This document shows, piece by piece, positions 31,801 to 32,530 of a stretch of 32,530 nt of DNA. This DNA comes from an uncultured Granulosicoccaceae bacterium. GTDB lineage: Bacteria > Pseudomonadota > Gammaproteobacteria > Granulosicoccales > Granulosicoccaceae. Below the pieces are notes generated by a model. That model was not told the DNA's origin. It searched no databases and saw only the letters and a list, made by a program, of their open reading frames with translations. The stretch lies in the NCBI GenBank assembly GCA_938035125.1, contig CALHNS010000057.1:1-32530 (forward strand). The letters run 5' to 3'. The stretch's first letter is position 1. Every line of letters starts with the position of its first letter. The position numbers and the translations under genes were made by a program.

Positions 31801-32530
31801 AGCCGATGCATTGCCCGCTAAATCGACTAATACAGAAGTTACCGTTATGGCGCTACCATCTGCCGGTAGCGGTACCGACGTTAAAACATAACCCGTGGCG
31901 ATATCGGCAGCACTAAGCACCATACTGGCAGGTGTGACGCTGTCAGACCACAATAAGTTATCACCAACGTTTGCACCCGGTGGCAACAGGATGGTTACTG
32001 GTTGTGTTGCTTGCGACTCCGCAGCATTCAAGAAACCATCGTTGTTAAAATCTGCAGTTAAAGTGGGAATTGGAGCACCTGGGGAACTTAAATCAATGAT
32101 CAGTTCATCTACCGAAACATCGGTAGTGCTGTTGCCTGCTTGGTCAATCACGTTCACGGTAACATCATATGTAGCTTCAGCTAATGCATCAGAAGCTGGA
32201 ATCGTTAATGCCCAAGTGCCATCGCCGTTATCCACCAAATTACCATCACTTGCGGTATAAAGAACACTGTTTACAGATACCGTTAGAGATTCACTGGGCA
32301 ATAAAACTGCCGTGCCAAGAACTGTTGGGTTGGGTACATTACTTAATAGCGATGAAACCGTAGGTAGATCCGGCGCTGTTAAATCGATAGTTAGTTCTGA
32401 ACTACTAGGATCAGCGCTAAGATTACCTGCCAAGTCAATTATCGCAGCTGTTACCGAATAAACCGCTTCAGGCAAAGCATCCGCTACAGGAATGCTTAAC
32501 TGCCAAGTTCCATCGTTGTTATTAACTAAG
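28846..32530 (-). CDS. Ig-like/TSP3 surface protein fused in frame to an OmpA-type domain, 5-prime end outside the window
   Basis: The visible 1227 residues are open to the window edge, so the start and further repeats lie outside. In order: Ig-like repeats of two kinds (about 1-540), TSP3 calcium repeats (about 545-829), GRGGC at about 842-845, SKDP and a hydrophobic span, then MRQQKKSLRF at 871. A second hydrophobic stretch follows, ending TVVRA/DDSG as in a signal peptide, then an OmpA-like barrel (KRIYLGVGAGGSYL to SVLYRFGH), a proline-rich linker and an OmpA-like domain (VLFDTNRWNLD; NLRLSEERAQAV; GRRENRRANV). The last motif set is that of peptidoglycan-binding OmpA domains, with its conserved Asp and Arg. 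Either this is one fused protein, or an OmpA-type gene starts inside at 29919 (357 residues, no good Shine-Dalgarno). A lost stop codon or assembly error is possible. Confidence 0.82.
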   Translation of the reverse strand, partial: LVNNNDGTWQLSIPVADALPEAVYSVTAAIIDLAGNLSADPSSSELTIDLTAPDLPTVSSLLSNVPNPTVLGTAVLLPSESLTVSVNSVLYTASDGNLVDNGDGTWALTIPASDALAEATYDVTVNVIDQAGNSTTDVSVDELIIDLSSPGAPIPTLTADFNNDGFLNAAESQATQPVTILLPPGANVGDNLLWSDSVTPASMVLSAADIATGYVLTSVPLPADGSAITVTSVLVDLAGNASAAGSDTAIVDSAVPVAPTILIVEDVNDDGFINISESVGPVDIDVLLSSSAVVGDSLVVELNGVSSSQVLTAADIATGVISKTTPAQPHGSTLLASAYVFDPAGNLSSVVDDLAVVDITQPTIPMFVSLLSNSSAPSLGGQVQLAPTDVFTVSINGVLYTVGDGFLSIDANGNWTLNIDPSQSLSDGVYDVSLSIEDAAGNLIANAMGEQLTIDTQSLGLTVAEVGVVTTFRPQLIGASDAADGSVVTVLDADGNIVCTAVVTNGEWNCTPLFDFPEGVNNLSAEVSDPAGNVSVVNFSVTVSGDFDGDGIPNSVEGFGDFDGDGVPDSADLDTDNDGLPDAAEGTGDADDDGLPDYMDADADNDGIADLVEAQGSDIDSNFTVDNFVDNDSNGLSDDLQAIPLLLIDTDFDRVPDYLDVDSDNDGVPDLQEISGVDSDNNGRIDNFVDADVNGVDDGVQAFPLLVLDSDNDGVPNYLDLNSDNDGLSDVLESVGTDVNEDSIVDAMTDSDQDGIPDSVDFSIIGGIDADGDGIEDSFDIDFILGDDTDGDGIVDEFDPDANGDGFFDASFSNANLPDFDNNGVPDLQEAFGELRTGLNGRGGCSISASSASSKDPMLLFLVMLAMLGFMRQQKKSLRFSKPQPGINSVALIACLFFCSTSLLLSTVVRADDSGKFHKRIYLGVGAGGSYLSPDASAIPFKLENRSDFAWGGYIGYDLGSRISVELGFNDLGRAELQQDHYVEYQQRSISALVYGLNRKSARERRSGVSAFARVGASQMENRSDIGFVRDNDVSLLIGAGVELGTNNGLAWRGEVTSYDVDSNYVGLSVLYRFGHATHDKAPVPNAPTPEIIAPNPTLVEPVEEPNPAPVTWLVQEYAVLFDTNRWNLDAIAQQQIQDIDAFLRADSNRRIIITGYADLRGSDALNLRLSEERAQAVAKKLIKQGIAERRIRVEIGGATSAFGSMATPSGRRENRRANVMVLVEKK
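29797..30000 (-). other. Junction of sorting tail and second signal peptide
   Basis: Over about 68 codons the frame carries a complete C-terminal sorting tail (GGC, SKDP, span MLLFLVMLAMLGF, basic RQQKK) and then a complete signal-peptide-like segment (SVALIACLFFCSTSLLL core, cleavage after VRA). The basic cluster between the two spans could serve both as the end of the tail and as the n-region of a new signal peptide beginning at the ATG at 29919. No stop codon separates them. Confidence 0.75.
30382..30741 (-). repeat. Two 60-residue TSP3-type units in the upstream surface protein
   Basis: Units at 30741-30562 and 30561-30382 have the same 60-residue length and layout as the pair in the downstream gene: DY(M/L)D-x-D-x-DNDG, a DL-x-E turn, DNFVD-x-D-x-NG, then QA-(I/F)-PLL and a D-x-D-x-D loop ending VP. 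They sit within a longer acidic TSP3 region (about 30045-30897) with more irregular DxDxDG loops. Confidence 0.85.
30905..32530 (-). repeat. Mixed Ig-like repeat array, continues past the window
   Basis: Two kinds of Ig-like repeat alternate. Type A, as in the downstream gene, carries VNSVLYTASDGNL or INGVLYTVGDGFL; one partial and two full copies are seen. Type B carries an EF-hand-like NNDGFLNAAES or NDDGFINISES loop, then a V-G-D-x-L strand and LSAADIATG or LTAADIATG; two copies are seen. One further diverged Ig-like unit with a cysteine pair (NIVCTAV, EWNCTP) precedes the TSP3 region. Confidence 0.8.

Noticed and set aside
29810..32260. Several plus-strand open frames opposite the surface-protein repeats
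   Set aside because: They are rich in Ser, Pro and Ile because the GAT/GAC-rich calcium repeats read as ATC/GTC on the other strand and carry few stops. They are mirror images of the repeats, not genes.

Overview
The window looks like a chromosomal segment of a marine-type gammaproteobacterium of moderate GC. The evidence is the E. coli-like Cca, FolB, RpmB, RpmG and MutM proteins, the MidA-type methyltransferase, a CIO-type cytochrome bd oxidase, and Ig/thrombospondin-3 surface proteins with a proteobacterial C-terminal sorting tail. I cannot place it to genus from sequence alone. There are no rRNA or tRNA genes, insertion sequences, integrases or CRISPR arrays, and no gene-free stretch longer than 300 bases.

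Region 1 (1-8310): an NDUFA9-like NAD(P)-binding protein is followed by a converging seven-gene sugar operon on the minus strand. In transcription order it holds a LacI-family repressor, a periplasmic binding protein, two permeases, an ATPase, a GH63/MGH1-like glycosidase and a D-lyxose/D-mannose-type cupin isomerase. The genes are tightly packed, with several 4-base overlaps. A near-perfect CG-centred palindrome lies upstream of lacI, and a 13-bp hairpin sits between the binding-protein and permease genes. I read this as uptake of a small glycoside, possibly mannosylglycerate, then hydrolysis and mannose-to-fructose isomerisation. The substrate is inference.

Region 2 (8460-11491): a GbsR/MarR-type regulator with a 40-bp dyad upstream leads a three-gene operon with both subunits of a short-Q-loop cytochrome bd quinol oxidase.

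Region 3 (11526-18620): housekeeping and accessory genes. These are a lipoprotein aminopeptidase, cca, a DUF1499 lipoprotein overlapping a DUF3179 protein, a VanZ-like protein, two small envelope proteins, a MidA-like methyltransferase and folB.

Region 4 (18705-23812): rpmB-rpmG with a strong terminator, then a Gld-like ABC-2 export cluster (ATPase, permease, GldG-like, DUF4340) leading into mutM. In E. coli rpmG and mutM are adjacent; here four genes lie between them.

Region 5 (23840-32530): two large minus-strand genes for repeat-rich surface proteins, separated by about 95 bp. Both carry Ig-like repeats of about 96 residues, calcium-type TSP3 repeats that include exact 60-residue units, and a Gly-Cys...Asp-Pro-hydrophobic sorting tail. 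In the upstream gene, which runs off the window, the sorting tail is followed in frame by a second signal-peptide-like segment, an OmpA-type barrel and an OmpA-like peptidoglycan-binding domain. This fused or overlapping-gene architecture is the most unusual thing in the window.
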